A stretch of DNA of 64,000 nt from Mesonia sp008017825 (lineage in GTDB: Bacteria > Bacteroidota > Bacteroidia > Flavobacteriales > Flavobacteriaceae). The translations under genes were made by a program, and so were the position numbers. The notes beneath the pieces are model-generated. The model did no database searches and was not told the DNA's origin. It saw only the letters and a list, made by a program, of their open reading frames with translations. Below are positions 8,170 through 17,742 of this stretch, piece by piece. The stretch spans positions 62,001 through 126,000 of the forward strand of contig NZ_VRLS01000012.1 in the NCBI RefSeq assembly GCF_008017825.1. The letters run 5' to 3'. Numbering within the stretch: the stretch's first letter is position 1; the number at the start of each line of letters is the position of its first letter.

Positions 8170-8907
8170 ACTCATAAAAATGAACTTTTAGCGTTATCTT
8201 TTTTAAATAATATTAAAAAAAACAACTAGAAAACCTCTTAATTATTCTACTCCATTTTTACTTAAACCCCTTTAAAATAAAGAGATTCATTTTTCTAGTA
8301 ATATCGAAGAAAATCTTTTTTCAGTTAACCAAATAAATTTTTATATTTTTTTGATTATCAACACATTATTTAACAAAATACGCTAATCTTCTTAGACTCT
8401 TTGAGTTGCAGCGATGTTTAAAACTTGTTGAAAACCTAAGCTCTTTTTTTGATGCTAAAGCCATGAATATTTCAGATATTTGCAGACTATATTTTTCAGT
8501 AAATAAATTGAACCGATGGCGAAAGTAAATTACAATTTCTCCAGAAAAGTTGATAAGATTTTTACCTTAAAATGTTAATCATCATAGAGGCTTATAAGCT
8601 GAATTTTATTTAAATAGAAACAATAAAATAGTAACCAATAAAAGATTTTGGGCTAAAGTTTTTAAAAACTAACCCCTTTAAGAGGATAAAAAAAGTGCAT
8701 TTTAAATTAATGAAACCTTATGTCATCAAGTGAAAACACTATGTTTTTTTTAAAGTTGCAAACTAACTTAACATCAAACACTTAAAGGCTGTTAATAACA
8801 TGTTAAGAACAAAAAAGCGCTCACTTAAAATCATTTAAATTAATTTATCATCTTTACATATATCGTTTTTATCCCCATTAATTCTTGTTTATTTTTAAGT
8901 TTAAATT
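8170..8907. other. 738-base region without a recognisable gene, upstream of nrdB
   Basis: Strongly AT-rich. Seen in it are the palindrome AGTTTTTAAAAACT (8657-8670), a direct repeat ACCCCTTTAA (8266-8275 and 8672-8681), an inverted repeat CTTAACAT / ATGTTAAG (8767-8774, 8800-8807) and one DnaA-box-like TTATCAACA (8355-8363). A reading frame from 8355 to 8528 is open but has its only ATG 22 codons before the stop. No consensus TTG/TAnnTTTG promoter for nrdB is evident. The length suggests regulatory sequence or a decayed gene. Confidence 0.5.
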
Positions 8908-10182
8908 ATGACCATTACCCATATTACAAAAAGAGATTTTAGCCACAAGACATTTGAACTTAGTAAAATTACTCTAGCCATATATAAATCTATGAAGGCT
9001 GTTGGCGTTGGAGAAATTGAAGACGCACAACTTATTGCCAACCACGTTCATGATACATTATTAGAACGTAAAAAACAAGATGCAGATTACACTCCAATGG
9101 TAGAGGAAGTTCAAGATATTGTTGAAGAACAATTAATGAGAAGCGAGTTTCCTAATGTTGCAAAAGCTTATATTCTTTACAGAAATAAACAAGTACAGGG
9201 CAGAAAAACCAATGTTTTTGAAAAACGAATTAACCTTAAACCTTATGAATATCCACAGCTTAACGATTATGTGGCTGCGATAAGACATTCTTACTGGATC
9301 CACACTGAGTTTAACTTTACCAGTGATATTCAAGATTTTAAATCTAACTTAAATGAGGCTGAAAAGAATGCTATCAAAAATACCATGCTAGCTATTTCTC
9401 AAATAGAAGTAGCCGTAAAGACATTTTGGGGAGATATTCATCACAGAATGCCCAAACCAGAAATTGGTTCGGTAGGGTCAACTTTTGCTGAGAGTGAAGT
9501 AAGGCACCACGATGCTTATTCTCATTTATTAGAAATATTAGGACTCAATAAAGAGTTTGAAGAATTAAAGAGAAAACCCGTGATAATGAAAAGGGTTCAA
9601 TATTTAGAAACCGCTCTTAAAAATTCTAAAAGTGAAAACAACCGAGAATATTCAGAATCTGTTTTATTATTCTCTTTGTTTATTGAACACGTATCTCTAT
9701 TCTCTCAGTTCTTAATTATCATGGCCTTTAACAAGCATAAAAATATGCTAAAAGGTATTTCTAATGTGGTAGAGGCTACTTCTAAAGAAGAGCAAATTCA
9801 CGGAGATTTTGGTATTGATATTATTAACATTATCAAAGATGAACACCCAGAGTGGTTTGATGATAATTATAACTACATGATTCAGCAAATGTGTGAAGAA
9901 GCATTTTTAGCCGAAAGCAAAATCATTGACTGGATTTTTGAAGAAGGAGAATTAGACTTTTTACCAAAAGATGTTATAAATGAATTTATCAAAAACCGTT
10001 TCAATAAATCTTTAGAGAGTATCGGTATTGATAAAGTATTTAGCATCGACGAAAAATTATTAGCACAAACCGAATGGTTTGATGATGAGATTATAGGAAC
10101 GAAACACGGAGATTTTTTCGTGAAACGATCTATCAATTATAGTAAGAGAACACAAAGTATAACCAGCGACGATTTATTTTAA
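8908..10182 (+). CDS. nrdB: Ribonucleotide reductase small subunit with N-terminal ATP-cone (NrdBi type)
   Basis: Radical-generating subunit of class I ribonucleotide reductase, 424 residues, longer than the usual 320-380. The extra N-terminal 98 or so residues are an ATP-cone (HITKRDFSHKTFELSKITLAI ... VEEQL ... AYILYRNKQ), a domain normally found on the large subunit. The ferritin-like core keeps the likely metal ligands Glu167, Glu197-x-x-His200, Glu260 and Glu295-x-x-His298, with a tyrosine (Tyr204) at the radical position. In the characterised Leeuwenhoekiella blandensis homologue, dATP binding to this cone turns activity off by oligomerisation. It is 3 bases upstream of nrdA. Confidence 0.95.
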   Translation: MTITHITKRDFSHKTFELSKITLAIYKSMKAVGVGEIEDAQLIANHVHDTLLERKKQDADYTPMVEEVQDIVEEQLMRSEFPNVAKAYILYRNKQVQGRKTNVFEKRINLKPYEYPQLNDYVAAIRHSYWIHTEFNFTSDIQDFKSNLNEAEKNAIKNTMLAISQIEVAVKTFWGDIHHRMPKPEIGSVGSTFAESEVRHHDAYSHLLEILGLNKEFEELKRKPVIMKRVQYLETALKNSKSENNREYSESVLLFSLFIEHVSLFSQFLIIMAFNKHKNMLKGISNVVEATSKEEQIHGDFGIDIINIIKDEHPEWFDDNYNYMIQQMCEEAFLAESKIIDWIFEEGELDFLPKDVINEFIKNRFNKSLESIGIDKVFSIDEKLLAQTEWFDDEIIGTKHGDFFVKRSINYSKRTQSITSDDLF

Positions 10183-10185
10183 CCT

Positions 10186-11964
10186 ATGGATAATAACACA
10201 TTACAGCAAAAAGAGCTACAAAAAGATAGCACTCAGCAACTTGTTAACGCAAGAAAAGAAGCTTTACACAACACCGCTAATCAAGAAGGTGATTTTGAAT
10301 GGTTAAATGATTTTAGTCAGAAATTCTTATTATCTGGTTATCTTACTGAAGGGGTTACTCCTAAAGGACGAATTAGAGAAATTGCAGAAAGAGCCGAACA
10401 AATTTTGGATATTCCTGGATATGCCGATAAGTTTTATCACTATATGTCGCAAGGGTTCTTTTCATTAGCTTCTCCAGTTTGGTCAAATTTCGGAAAAGAA
10501 AGAGGTTTGCCAATTAGTTGTTTTGGATCTCATGTAGATGATGATATGGGTAATATTTTATACACCCAATCTGAAGTAGGTATGATGTCTAAACTTGGTG
10601 GAGGTACTTCTGGATACTTTGGTAAAATTCGTCACCGTGGAGCTGCTGTAAAAAATAATGGACAGGCGTCTGGTGCTGTTCACATTATGCAATTGTTCGA
10701 ATCTATGGTCGATGTGGTAAGTCAAGGTTCTGTACGTAGAGGTCGCTTCTCTCCATATTTACCAATTGAGCATCCAGATGTAAAAGAGTTTTTAGAAATA
10801 GGTACCGAAGGTAATCCTATTCAAGGTCTTACTCACGGAGTTACTGTGACAAGCAAATGGATGGATGAGATGATAGCGGGCGATGAAGAAAAACGTTCTC
10901 TTTGGGCTAAAGTATTACAAAGTAGAGGAGAAATGGGTTATCCATATATTTTCTTTACGGATAATGCTAATGAAGGAAAACCAGAAGTTTACAAAGACAA
11001 AAATCTACCAATTTATGCTAGTAATCTTTGTACAGAAATTATGTTGCCTTCTAATGATGAGTGGTCTTTTGTTTGTGTACTCTCTAGCGTAAACGCTTTA
11101 CATTATGACAAATGGAAAGATACAGATGCTGTCGAAACCATGATCTATTTCTTAGATGCTGTTATTACAGAATTTGTAGAAAAGTTAGAAGTTTACCGTG
11201 ATTCCGATAAGAAAGAAGACCAACAAACCTTTATGTTCATGGAGCGTGCATATAATTTTGCAAAAGAAAATCGCGCACTAGGATTAGGAGTTTTAGGATG
11301 GCATTCTTTATTACAATCTAAAATGGTTTCTTTTGAAAGTCAAGAAGCTTTTAATCTTAACCGTGAAATATTTAAAACTATAAAAGAGAAATCTTACAAA
11401 GCTTCAGAAGAATTGGCTGAAAGATTTGGAGAGCCAAAAGTTTTAAAAGGCTACGGCAGAAGAAATACAACTTTAAACGCCATTGCTCCAACCACTTCTT
11501 CAGCATTTATTCTAGGTCAAGTTTCTCAAGGAATTGAGCCAATTTGGTCTAATATTTATGTGAAAGATATTGCTAAAATAAAAACCACCATTAAGAATCC
11601 GTTTTTAGAAGCTTTATTAGAAGAGAAAGGAGAAAATACATTAGAGGTGTGGAGAAGCATTAGAGATATGGATGGTTCTGTACAACACTTAGACTTTCTA
11701 TCTGAAAATGAAAAAGAAGTATTTAAAACCTACTCAGAAATTGATCAGTTAAACATCATTTATCAAGCAGCAGGAAGGCAAGATTTTATAGATCAAGGAC
11801 AATCCCTAAATATTATTGTGCATCCAGAAATGCCAGTAAAAGAGATTAACAACATCCACGTTACTGCGTGGAAGTTAGGCTTAAAGTCTTTATACTATCA
11901 ACACAGTATGAATGCTGCTCAAAAATTTAAACAAAAGAAAGAATGTGCGAGCTGTGAAGCTTAA
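10186..11964 (+). CDS. nrdA: Ribonucleotide reductase large subunit without ATP-cone
   Basis: Catalytic subunit reducing ribonucleoside diphosphates, 592 residues, much shorter than E. coli NrdA (761) because no N-terminal ATP-cone is present. Active-site residues are all visible: redox cysteines Cys112 (PISCFGS) and Cys297 (FVCVLSS), the NLCTE motif with Asn280, thiyl Cys282 and Glu284, the radical-transfer pair Tyr570-Tyr571 and the C-terminal shuttle CASC (587-590). The specificity loop GSVRRGRFSPYLP is also present. Overall activity control must therefore come from the ATP-cone on NrdB. A terminator follows. Confidence 0.96.
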   Translation: MDNNTLQQKELQKDSTQQLVNARKEALHNTANQEGDFEWLNDFSQKFLLSGYLTEGVTPKGRIREIAERAEQILDIPGYADKFYHYMSQGFFSLASPVWSNFGKERGLPISCFGSHVDDDMGNILYTQSEVGMMSKLGGGTSGYFGKIRHRGAAVKNNGQASGAVHIMQLFESMVDVVSQGSVRRGRFSPYLPIEHPDVKEFLEIGTEGNPIQGLTHGVTVTSKWMDEMIAGDEEKRSLWAKVLQSRGEMGYPYIFFTDNANEGKPEVYKDKNLPIYASNLCTEIMLPSNDEWSFVCVLSSVNALHYDKWKDTDAVETMIYFLDAVITEFVEKLEVYRDSDKKEDQQTFMFMERAYNFAKENRALGLGVLGWHSLLQSKMVSFESQEAFNLNREIFKTIKEKSYKASEELAERFGEPKVLKGYGRRNTTLNAIAPTTSSAFILGQVSQGIEPIWSNIYVKDIAKIKTTIKNPFLEALLEEKGENTLEVWRSIRDMDGSVQHLDFLSENEKEVFKTYSEIDQLNIIYQAAGRQDFIDQGQSLNIIVHPEMPVKEINNIHVTAWKLGLKSLYYQHSMNAAQKFKQKKECASCEA

Positions 11965-11971
11965 TCAAACT

Positions 11972-12016
11972 TAAAAAAAGAAAAGGTCGGTTGAGAAACT
12001 GGCCTTTTCTTTTTTA
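11972..12016 (+). terminator. Terminator after nrdBA
   Basis: A-rich stem AAAGAAAAGGTC / GGCCTTTTCTTT with a 12-base loop, followed by a T-run. It closes the nrdBA transcript. Confidence 0.75.
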
Positions 12017-12047
12017 TAATTAAAATTAAATAGACTACTGAGTTTGT

Positions 12048-12055
12048 TATTTTTG
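12048..12055 (+). promoter_or_regulatory. Possible -7 element of the dGTPase gene
   Basis: TATTTTTG matches TAnnTTTG and lies 24 bases before the start codon. No TTG at the normal distance upstream. Confidence 0.35.
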
Positions 12056-12079
12056 CAAGGCAACTAAACAAAATATTTT

Positions 12080-13420
12080 ATGAATTGGGAACAATTACTT
12101 TCTTTAAAAAGATTTGGAGATACTCAAAAACGATTACGCATAGATCAAGATGATACTCGTCTAGGTTTTGAAGTAGACTATGACAGAATTATCTTCTCTT
12201 CTGCCTTTAGAAGCTTACAAGATAAAACTCAAGTCATCCCCCTTTCAAAAACAGATTTTGTACACACAAGGTTAACCCATAGTCTAGAAGTATCGGTAGT
12301 AGGAAGGTCTTTGGGAAGAAAAGCAGGTAAAAAAATTATAGAAAAGCATCCGCATCTTGCTGCAACCCACGGCTATCACTTTAATGATTTTGGCACTATT
12401 GTCGCTGCTGCCGCATTAGCTCACGATATAGGAAATCCTCCATTTGGACATTCTGGCGAAAAAGCAATAGGAGAATATTTCCTTAACGGAAAGGGACTTC
12501 GTTTTAAAGAACAACTCACAGATAAAGAATACCACGATTTAACACATTTTGAGGGTAATGCCAATGGTTTTAAGCTACTCACCGAAACTAAAAATGGTAA
12601 TAAAGACGGATTGAGATTATCATACGCCACTTTAGGAGCTTTTATGAAATATCCAAAAGAGTCGTTACCCCACAAGCCCACCAAGGCTATAAACGATAAA
12701 AAGTTTGGCTATTTTCAGTCAGAAAAAGATATTTTTAAAGACATAGCAAAAGAATTGGGCTTAATTAAAACAGGAATTGAAACTGACATTCACTACAAGC
12801 GTCATCCTTTGAGTTTTTTAGTTGAAGCTGCCGATGATATTTGTTATACAATTATAGACTTTGAAGACGGAATTAATCTGGGATTAATAGAAGAGGAAAA
12901 AGCACTAGAATTATTAATTAAGCTAGTGGAAAATAACATAAGACCCGAAAACTATTCCCAACTTACCACCACTCAAAGCCGTCTAAGCTATTTAAGATCA
13001 CTAGCTATTAATACTCTAATTGAAGAAGCCTCGAATATATTTATTGAGAATGAAGAAAGAATCCTAAATGGTGAATTTCACTCATCTCTTTTAGATCAAT
13101 CAAAATATACCGCACAAATAGAAGATATTATTAGTATTTCAATAAAAAACATTTATCAAAGTCAAGAAGTAACAGAGAAAGAAATTACAGGTTATCAAAT
13201 TATAAATACATTGTTAGATAAGTTTTGTACTAGTATTGAAAGAGAATCAAACCAAACTGCTACCAATTACGATACATTAATAAGTAATACGTATTTAAAA
13301 AACTCATATGCTAATCAAAACACCCACCACTGGCTAATTGATATTTGCAGTTATGTAGCTTCATTAAGCGACGGAAATGCACTAAGGATTTATCAAAAAA
13401 TTAATGGATTATACATCTAA
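12080..13420 (+). CDS. dgt: Deoxyguanosinetriphosphate triphosphohydrolase (dGTPase)
   Basis: HD-domain hydrolase that cleaves dGTP to deoxyguanosine and triphosphate, 446 residues. The HD metal site is visible as His67 (RLTHSLEVS), His115-Asp116 (ALAHDIGNPPFGHSGE) and a later Asp in ADDICYTIIDFEDG. The N-terminal segment RTxxQDDTR-like (RLRIDQDDTR) and SAFRSLQDKTQV are typical of the dGTPase branch. Placed directly after ribonucleotide reductase, it fits a dNTP-pool balancing role. A near copy of the iterated palindrome (TTCCTTAACGGAA) lies inside at 12479-12491. Confidence 0.92.
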   Translation: MNWEQLLSLKRFGDTQKRLRIDQDDTRLGFEVDYDRIIFSSAFRSLQDKTQVIPLSKTDFVHTRLTHSLEVSVVGRSLGRKAGKKIIEKHPHLAATHGYHFNDFGTIVAAAALAHDIGNPPFGHSGEKAIGEYFLNGKGLRFKEQLTDKEYHDLTHFEGNANGFKLLTETKNGNKDGLRLSYATLGAFMKYPKESLPHKPTKAINDKKFGYFQSEKDIFKDIAKELGLIKTGIETDIHYKRHPLSFLVEAADDICYTIIDFEDGINLGLIEEEKALELLIKLVENNIRPENYSQLTTTQSRLSYLRSLAINTLIEEASNIFIENEERILNGEFHSSLLDQSKYTAQIEDIISISIKNIYQSQEVTEKEITGYQIINTLLDKFCTSIERESNQTATNYDTLISNTYLKNSYANQNTHHWLIDICSYVASLSDGNALRIYQKINGLYI

Positions 13421-13529
13421 TACATTGAACTTAAACAGTAAAATAGTCATTTTAACAGTTCTTGACTTACATAAGAGGATTAAATTCTTTATTTTTACAT
13501 TTATTTAACATTTCAAAAATCCCAAATTA

Positions 13530-16193
13530 ATGACAAGAAATTTCTACCCTATAGTGCTTTTAATAGCATTATTTATAGGTAATTCTGTTCAAGCACAAGA
13601 TGAATACTTACCTATAGTAAAAAAATATTTATCAGAAAACCTGAATGGTTTTTCTGCCTCAGATGTTGCTGAACTAGAAATTACTAATTCTTATTTTTCT
13701 AAAAATACAGAAACTCAACACGTTTACGTAAATCAAAAATACAACGATGTTAAGGTTTTTAATGCGCAAGGAAACTTTGCTATTAAAAATAATGAAGTAG
13801 TTTATTTTTCAAATAGTTTTCAAGATAGAATAAATACTAGAGCTAACAATTCCTCACCTAGCTTAGACCCTATCACTGCTGTACAAAAATTAGCTTCAAA
13901 ATTAAATTTAGACCCTTCTAATTTTGAAATTATTAATTCAAACGGTAAAGAATACTTGTTATCTAATGGTGGTATCTCTCAAAAAGATATTCCAGTTAAA
14001 TTAATGTACCAAACTGTAGGAGATTCTATCAAATTAGTTTGGAATATTAATATTAATACACTAGATGATGAACACTGGTGGGATATTTCTATAGATGCGA
14101 ACAATGGAGAAATTCTATTTAAGAATGACTGGGTGTTATCTTGTAATTTTGACGATAAAGAGCATACACACACTAAATTTGAAAAAGTAAACCACCCTAT
14201 CCAAAATTCAAATAACCAATTTGGATTTTCTAACACTACAACTTTAGTTGACAATTCTAGCTATAACATTTTTCCTATTCCAATTGAATCTCCTATGGAT
14301 GGTGTTAGGCAAGTGGTAAGCCAACCTGCAAATTTAAACGCTTCTCCATATGGATGGCATGATAATGATGGAGGACTTGGTGGTGCAGATTTTACTTATA
14401 CTAGAGGAAATAATGTTTATGCATTTGAAAGTAGAGATGGAAATATTGGAGATTCTCCAGAAGGCACCTCTACCCTTACATTTGATTTTCCTTTAAACTT
14501 AAATCAAAACCCTTCAGGTTATACAGAAGCTTCAGTAACTAACTTGTTTTATTTAAATAATATGATGCATGATGTATGGTATGAATATGGTTTTGATGAA
14601 GCTAGTGGTAACTTTCAAAAGACCAATTATTCTAATGTAGGTCAAGATTTAGATTACGTTTTTGCTCGTGGTCAAGATGGTGCTGATGGAGGTCCAGGAA
14701 ATAACGCCACATTTGGAACTCCTCCAGATGGTCAAAATCCTACCATGAGAATGTATACTTGGACAGCTCCATCATTACCTCAGGTATTAACGGTAAACAC
14801 TGCTGGAACATTAGCTGGGAATTATAATGGAACCACTGCTAATTTTGGGCCTACAATACCCACTAATGGTATTACTGCTGACCTTGCTCTTGCTAAAGAT
14901 GATAATTCAGGAACTTCTACAGAGGAATTAGATGCTTGTGATGTTTTAACTAATGCTTCAAGTTTAAATAATAAAATTGCTGTTATTAAAAGAGGTGATT
15001 GTGACTTTGTTTTAAAAGTTGAAAAAGCGCAAAATGCTGGTGCTGTCGCGGTAATTATTGTAAATAATGTTACGGCAACACCTATTCAAATGGGAGGTAC
15101 TCCAACTAATCCAATTACTATTCCATCTGTAATGTTGACTAAATCAGATGGCGATCTTGTAATCGCAGCTTTAGAAAATGGTGAAAATATTAATGCTACA
15201 GTTGTTCAAAATGGACCATTTATAAAGGATGGTTCTTTAGATTCTGGAATTGTCGCTCATGAATACGGGCATGGTATTTCAAATAGATTAACTGGGGGAC
15301 CTGCAAATGCTAGTTGTCTATTTTCATGTGTACAAGTTGACTCAGATGGAAATTGTGTTCAGTATACTGAACAGATGGGAGAAGGTTGGAGTGACTATTT
15401 TGCTCTTATTATGACTTTAAAACCTGGTGATAATGCAAATGATGCTAAAACTATTGCTAATTATTCATTAAGTCAAAGCGCTAATGGCTCCGGTTTAAGA
15501 CCTGCTCCATACTCTAGAAGCACTTCTATTAACCCTGCAACATATTCAACAACAAACAGTACTGGTATATCTGCTCCCCACGGAGTTGGATTTGTATGGG
15601 CTACAATGTTATGGGATATGACTTGGGATTTAATTGATGAATATGGTTACGATAATGATTTATTAAACGGTACTGGTGGTAATAATATAGCTATGCAACT
15701 GGTAATGGATGGTTTAAAGTTACAATCTTGTAACCCTGGTTTTGTCGATGGTAGAGATGCTATCTTACAAGCAGATATGATAAATAATAATGGTGCTAAC
15801 CAGTGTTTGATCTGGAAAGCATTTGCGGATAGAGGTCTTGGATATAGTGCTGATCAAGGAAGCTCATTCGATCGATTTGATCAAACACAAGCTTTTGATA
15901 TGCCTCCTACGAGTGTTTTAGTTTGTTCTCTTAACACTAATTCTACTCTAAATGAAAAAGCTTTTAGTATTTACCCTAATCCTGCTTCAGGATATGTGAA
16001 TATAAAAGCAAATTCTACTCAAAATGATGCCGTAATAGCAATTTATGACCTTAACGGAAGAATGGTTGTTAATCAACTTCTTCAAAACACTAATAACGCT
16101 CAGATTAATATTAATGGGTTAGCGAGTGGTGTGTATGTAGTAAAAATAAATGCAAATGGTAATTCTCAAACTGAAAAATTAATTATTCAGTAA
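13530..16193 (+). CDS. Secreted M36-family (fungalysin) metallopeptidase with PA and T9SS sorting domains
   Basis: 887 residues. A signal peptide (1-22, ending SVQA-QD) is followed by an FTP-type propeptide (about 25-210) and the M36 catalytic domain. A PA insert (about 460-560, DACDVLTN ... AVIKRGDCDF) interrupts it. The zinc site is His577-Glu578-x-x-His581 (HEYGH) with Glu618 in GEGWSDYF as third ligand. The C-terminal about 80 residues are a type A T9SS sorting domain (YPNPASGYVNI ... YDLNGRMV ... GVYVVKI). This is an extracellular protease exported by T9SS, likely for protein degradation outside the cell. Single-gene unit with its own terminator. Confidence 0.95.
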   Translation: MTRNFYPIVLLIALFIGNSVQAQDEYLPIVKKYLSENLNGFSASDVAELEITNSYFSKNTETQHVYVNQKYNDVKVFNAQGNFAIKNNEVVYFSNSFQDRINTRANNSSPSLDPITAVQKLASKLNLDPSNFEIINSNGKEYLLSNGGISQKDIPVKLMYQTVGDSIKLVWNININTLDDEHWWDISIDANNGEILFKNDWVLSCNFDDKEHTHTKFEKVNHPIQNSNNQFGFSNTTTLVDNSSYNIFPIPIESPMDGVRQVVSQPANLNASPYGWHDNDGGLGGADFTYTRGNNVYAFESRDGNIGDSPEGTSTLTFDFPLNLNQNPSGYTEASVTNLFYLNNMMHDVWYEYGFDEASGNFQKTNYSNVGQDLDYVFARGQDGADGGPGNNATFGTPPDGQNPTMRMYTWTAPSLPQVLTVNTAGTLAGNYNGTTANFGPTIPTNGITADLALAKDDNSGTSTEELDACDVLTNASSLNNKIAVIKRGDCDFVLKVEKAQNAGAVAVIIVNNVTATPIQMGGTPTNPITIPSVMLTKSDGDLVIAALENGENINATVVQNGPFIKDGSLDSGIVAHEYGHGISNRLTGGPANASCLFSCVQVDSDGNCVQYTEQMGEGWSDYFALIMTLKPGDNANDAKTIANYSLSQSANGSGLRPAPYSRSTSINPATYSTTNSTGISAPHGVGFVWATMLWDMTWDLIDEYGYDNDLLNGTGGNNIAMQLVMDGLKLQSCNPGFVDGRDAILQADMINNNGANQCLIWKAFADRGLGYSADQGSSFDRFDQTQAFDMPPTSVLVCSLNTNSTLNEKAFSIYPNPASGYVNIKANSTQNDAVIAIYDLNGRMVVNQLLQNTNNAQININGLASGVYVVKINANGNSQTEKLIIQ

Positions 16194-16217
16194 GTAAAAC
16201 ATATACTGTTCTTACAA

Positions 16218-16251
16218 AAAAAAGCCTCTTGAAAATTCAAGAGGCTTTTTT
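16218..16251. terminator. Terminator after the M36 protease gene
   Basis: AAAAGCCTCTTGAA / TTCAAGAGGCTTTT is a near-perfect stem flanked by A and T runs, so it could act in both directions. Confidence 0.85.
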
Positions 16252-16518
16252 AATTTTATACAAAATATAATATTGTAAATAATAATATTTAAGACCTCCA
16301 AAAAATTCAAAAAGGTTTTTATCTCACAGAGATAAAAAACTACCAACAACAAGCTCTATTGAGACAAAACTTAAGTGTAAGTTAAACTAATGCAACAATA
16401 GATGTTATCCGTCAGTAATTAAATTAATAAGGGGAAGTTCCACTTGCCGGTAAGTGTATCCTGAAAGCTATTGAATAACATATAATTGAAAACCTATAAG
16501 CTAAATAATAAAATCTTT
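16252..16518. other. Gene-free stretch between convergent genes, with a near-palindrome
   Basis: About 270 bases between the M36 terminator and the stop of the EnvC-like gene, with no open frame of note. It contains GGTTTTTATCTCACAGAGATAAAAAAC (a hairpin around 16315-16340) and the 16-bp near-palindrome CACTTGCCGGTAAGTG (16441-16456), which is less AT-rich than its surroundings. It may be a remnant of a mobile element or a decayed gene. Confidence 0.4.
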
Positions 16519-17742
16519 CTACATCTTATAAATCCATAAAGCAGGATCTAATGAAGTAGTATCTTTAAAAAGTGAAAGGTTTAAGGTAGGGCGTCCTGTA
16601 GATGTCGCATTACCGACCAATCCTAAAATTTGCCCTGTAGTAATTGGATCCCCCGTTTGAACCTGAACAGACTCAAGGTTATTGTATACCGAGATATAGT
16701 TTCCATGCCTTACCATTACCGCTTTATTAGCTCCCTTGATCGCTTGTATTTTCATTACCTCACCCTTAAAAATAGCTTTTATAGGTTCACTAGCATTCGT
16801 TTCTATTCTAACTCCACTACTTTTTACTTTAACTGAAGGAACAGTTTTATGTGGGTGTACACCAAAACGCATAGAGATTACTCCAGATTTTACTGGCCAA
16901 GGCAATTTTCCTTTATTAGATGTGAAATCGGCTGCTAAAGCTTTTGCTTCTGGTGTAAGCGCAAATGTTTTGGATGACGTACTACCTTTCTTTTTGTTTT
17001 CAGCAGCAATAGCTTCACGAATCAATTTCTCTATTTGGTCATCAATTCTAGAAACTTCTTTTTGTCTTTCTTTCAATTGGTTTTCAAATGTGCCTTGTTT
17101 CTCTTGTATCGAGGCAATTAGAATTTGTTGCTGTTTTTTATCTTCCTGTAATTTCTTTTGAGTTACTCTATTTTCCGCCAAAAGCGTTTCTTTAGCTTTA
17201 CGTTGCTCAATCAAATCTTTATTGAGCTGCTGAAGAAGTTTGGTTTGAGCTTTTATTTCATCCCCTTGTTGCTTCCTATAATTTGCATACTGCTTCATAT
17301 ATTGCAAGCGTTTATAGGCCTGTAGAAAGTTTTCTGAAGAAAAAAGAAACATAATTCTACTTTGATTAGATTTGCTTTTATATGATTTACGAATCATTTT
17401 TGCATAATCCTCTTTTAAAGCTTCTAGATCTTTTCTTAGTTTAGTAATCTTGTTGAGATTTTCATTAATCTCTCTGGTAAGTAAATTTGCTTCTTGATTG
17501 GTAACTTTTATAAGGTTTTGAGTAGCGTTAATTCGTTTATCTAAATCTTCTACTTGAACTAAAACAGATTGTTTTTTCTTTTTATTATCAATCAACAAAC
17601 TATTAATCTCCTTAATTTCTTCTCTAAGAGCCAAACGACGTTGCTCTAACTGCTTTCTTTCTTTACTCTGACTAAAGCCATTCAAAAAGCTGAAACAGAT
17701 TAATAATAAGCTTAAAATAAAGGTCTTTTTATTGCTAATCAT
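16519..17742 (-). CDS. EnvC-like murein hydrolase activator (degenerate M23/LytM)
   Basis: 407 residues: signal peptide (1-25, ending NGFSQS), a long coiled coil (about 27-250, many Lys/Glu/Gln heptads), then a C-terminal LytM/M23-fold domain (about 280-407). The domain lacks the zinc ligands of active endopeptidases. The HxGxD position reads SSGVRIE and the HxH position reads TLNLSLF. This matches EnvC/NlpD proteins, which do not cut peptidoglycan but activate amidases at division. Last gene of the minus-strand envelope operon, overlapping the DUF4292 gene by 4 bases. Confidence 0.88.
   Translation of the reverse strand: MISNKKTFILSLLLICFSFLNGFSQSKERKQLEQRRLALREEIKEINSLLIDNKKKKQSVLVQVEDLDKRINATQNLIKVTNQEANLLTREINENLNKITKLRKDLEALKEDYAKMIRKSYKSKSNQSRIMFLFSSENFLQAYKRLQYMKQYANYRKQQGDEIKAQTKLLQQLNKDLIEQRKAKETLLAENRVTQKKLQEDKKQQQILIASIQEKQGTFENQLKERQKEVSRIDDQIEKLIREAIAAENKKKGSTSSKTFALTPEAKALAADFTSNKGKLPWPVKSGVISMRFGVHPHKTVPSVKVKSSGVRIETNASEPIKAIFKGEVMKIQAIKGANKAVMVRHGNYISVYNNLESVQVQTGDPITTGQILGLVGNATSTGRPTLNLSLFKDTTSLDPALWIYKM

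Noticed and set aside
8355..8363. DnaA-box-like TTATCAACA as sign of a replication origin
   Set aside because: A single imperfect box, no cluster, no dnaA gene and no AT-rich unwinding element with boxes around it.
8352..8528. Open frame with a helix-turn-helix-like end before nrdB
   Set aside because: No start codon except one 22 codons before the stop; kept only as a possible relic.
9133..9333. Antisense frames of 60-95 residues within nrdB, the S41, atp and other genes
   Set aside because: They lie fully inside conserved genes on the other strand, have odd composition and no family resemblance; shadow frames.
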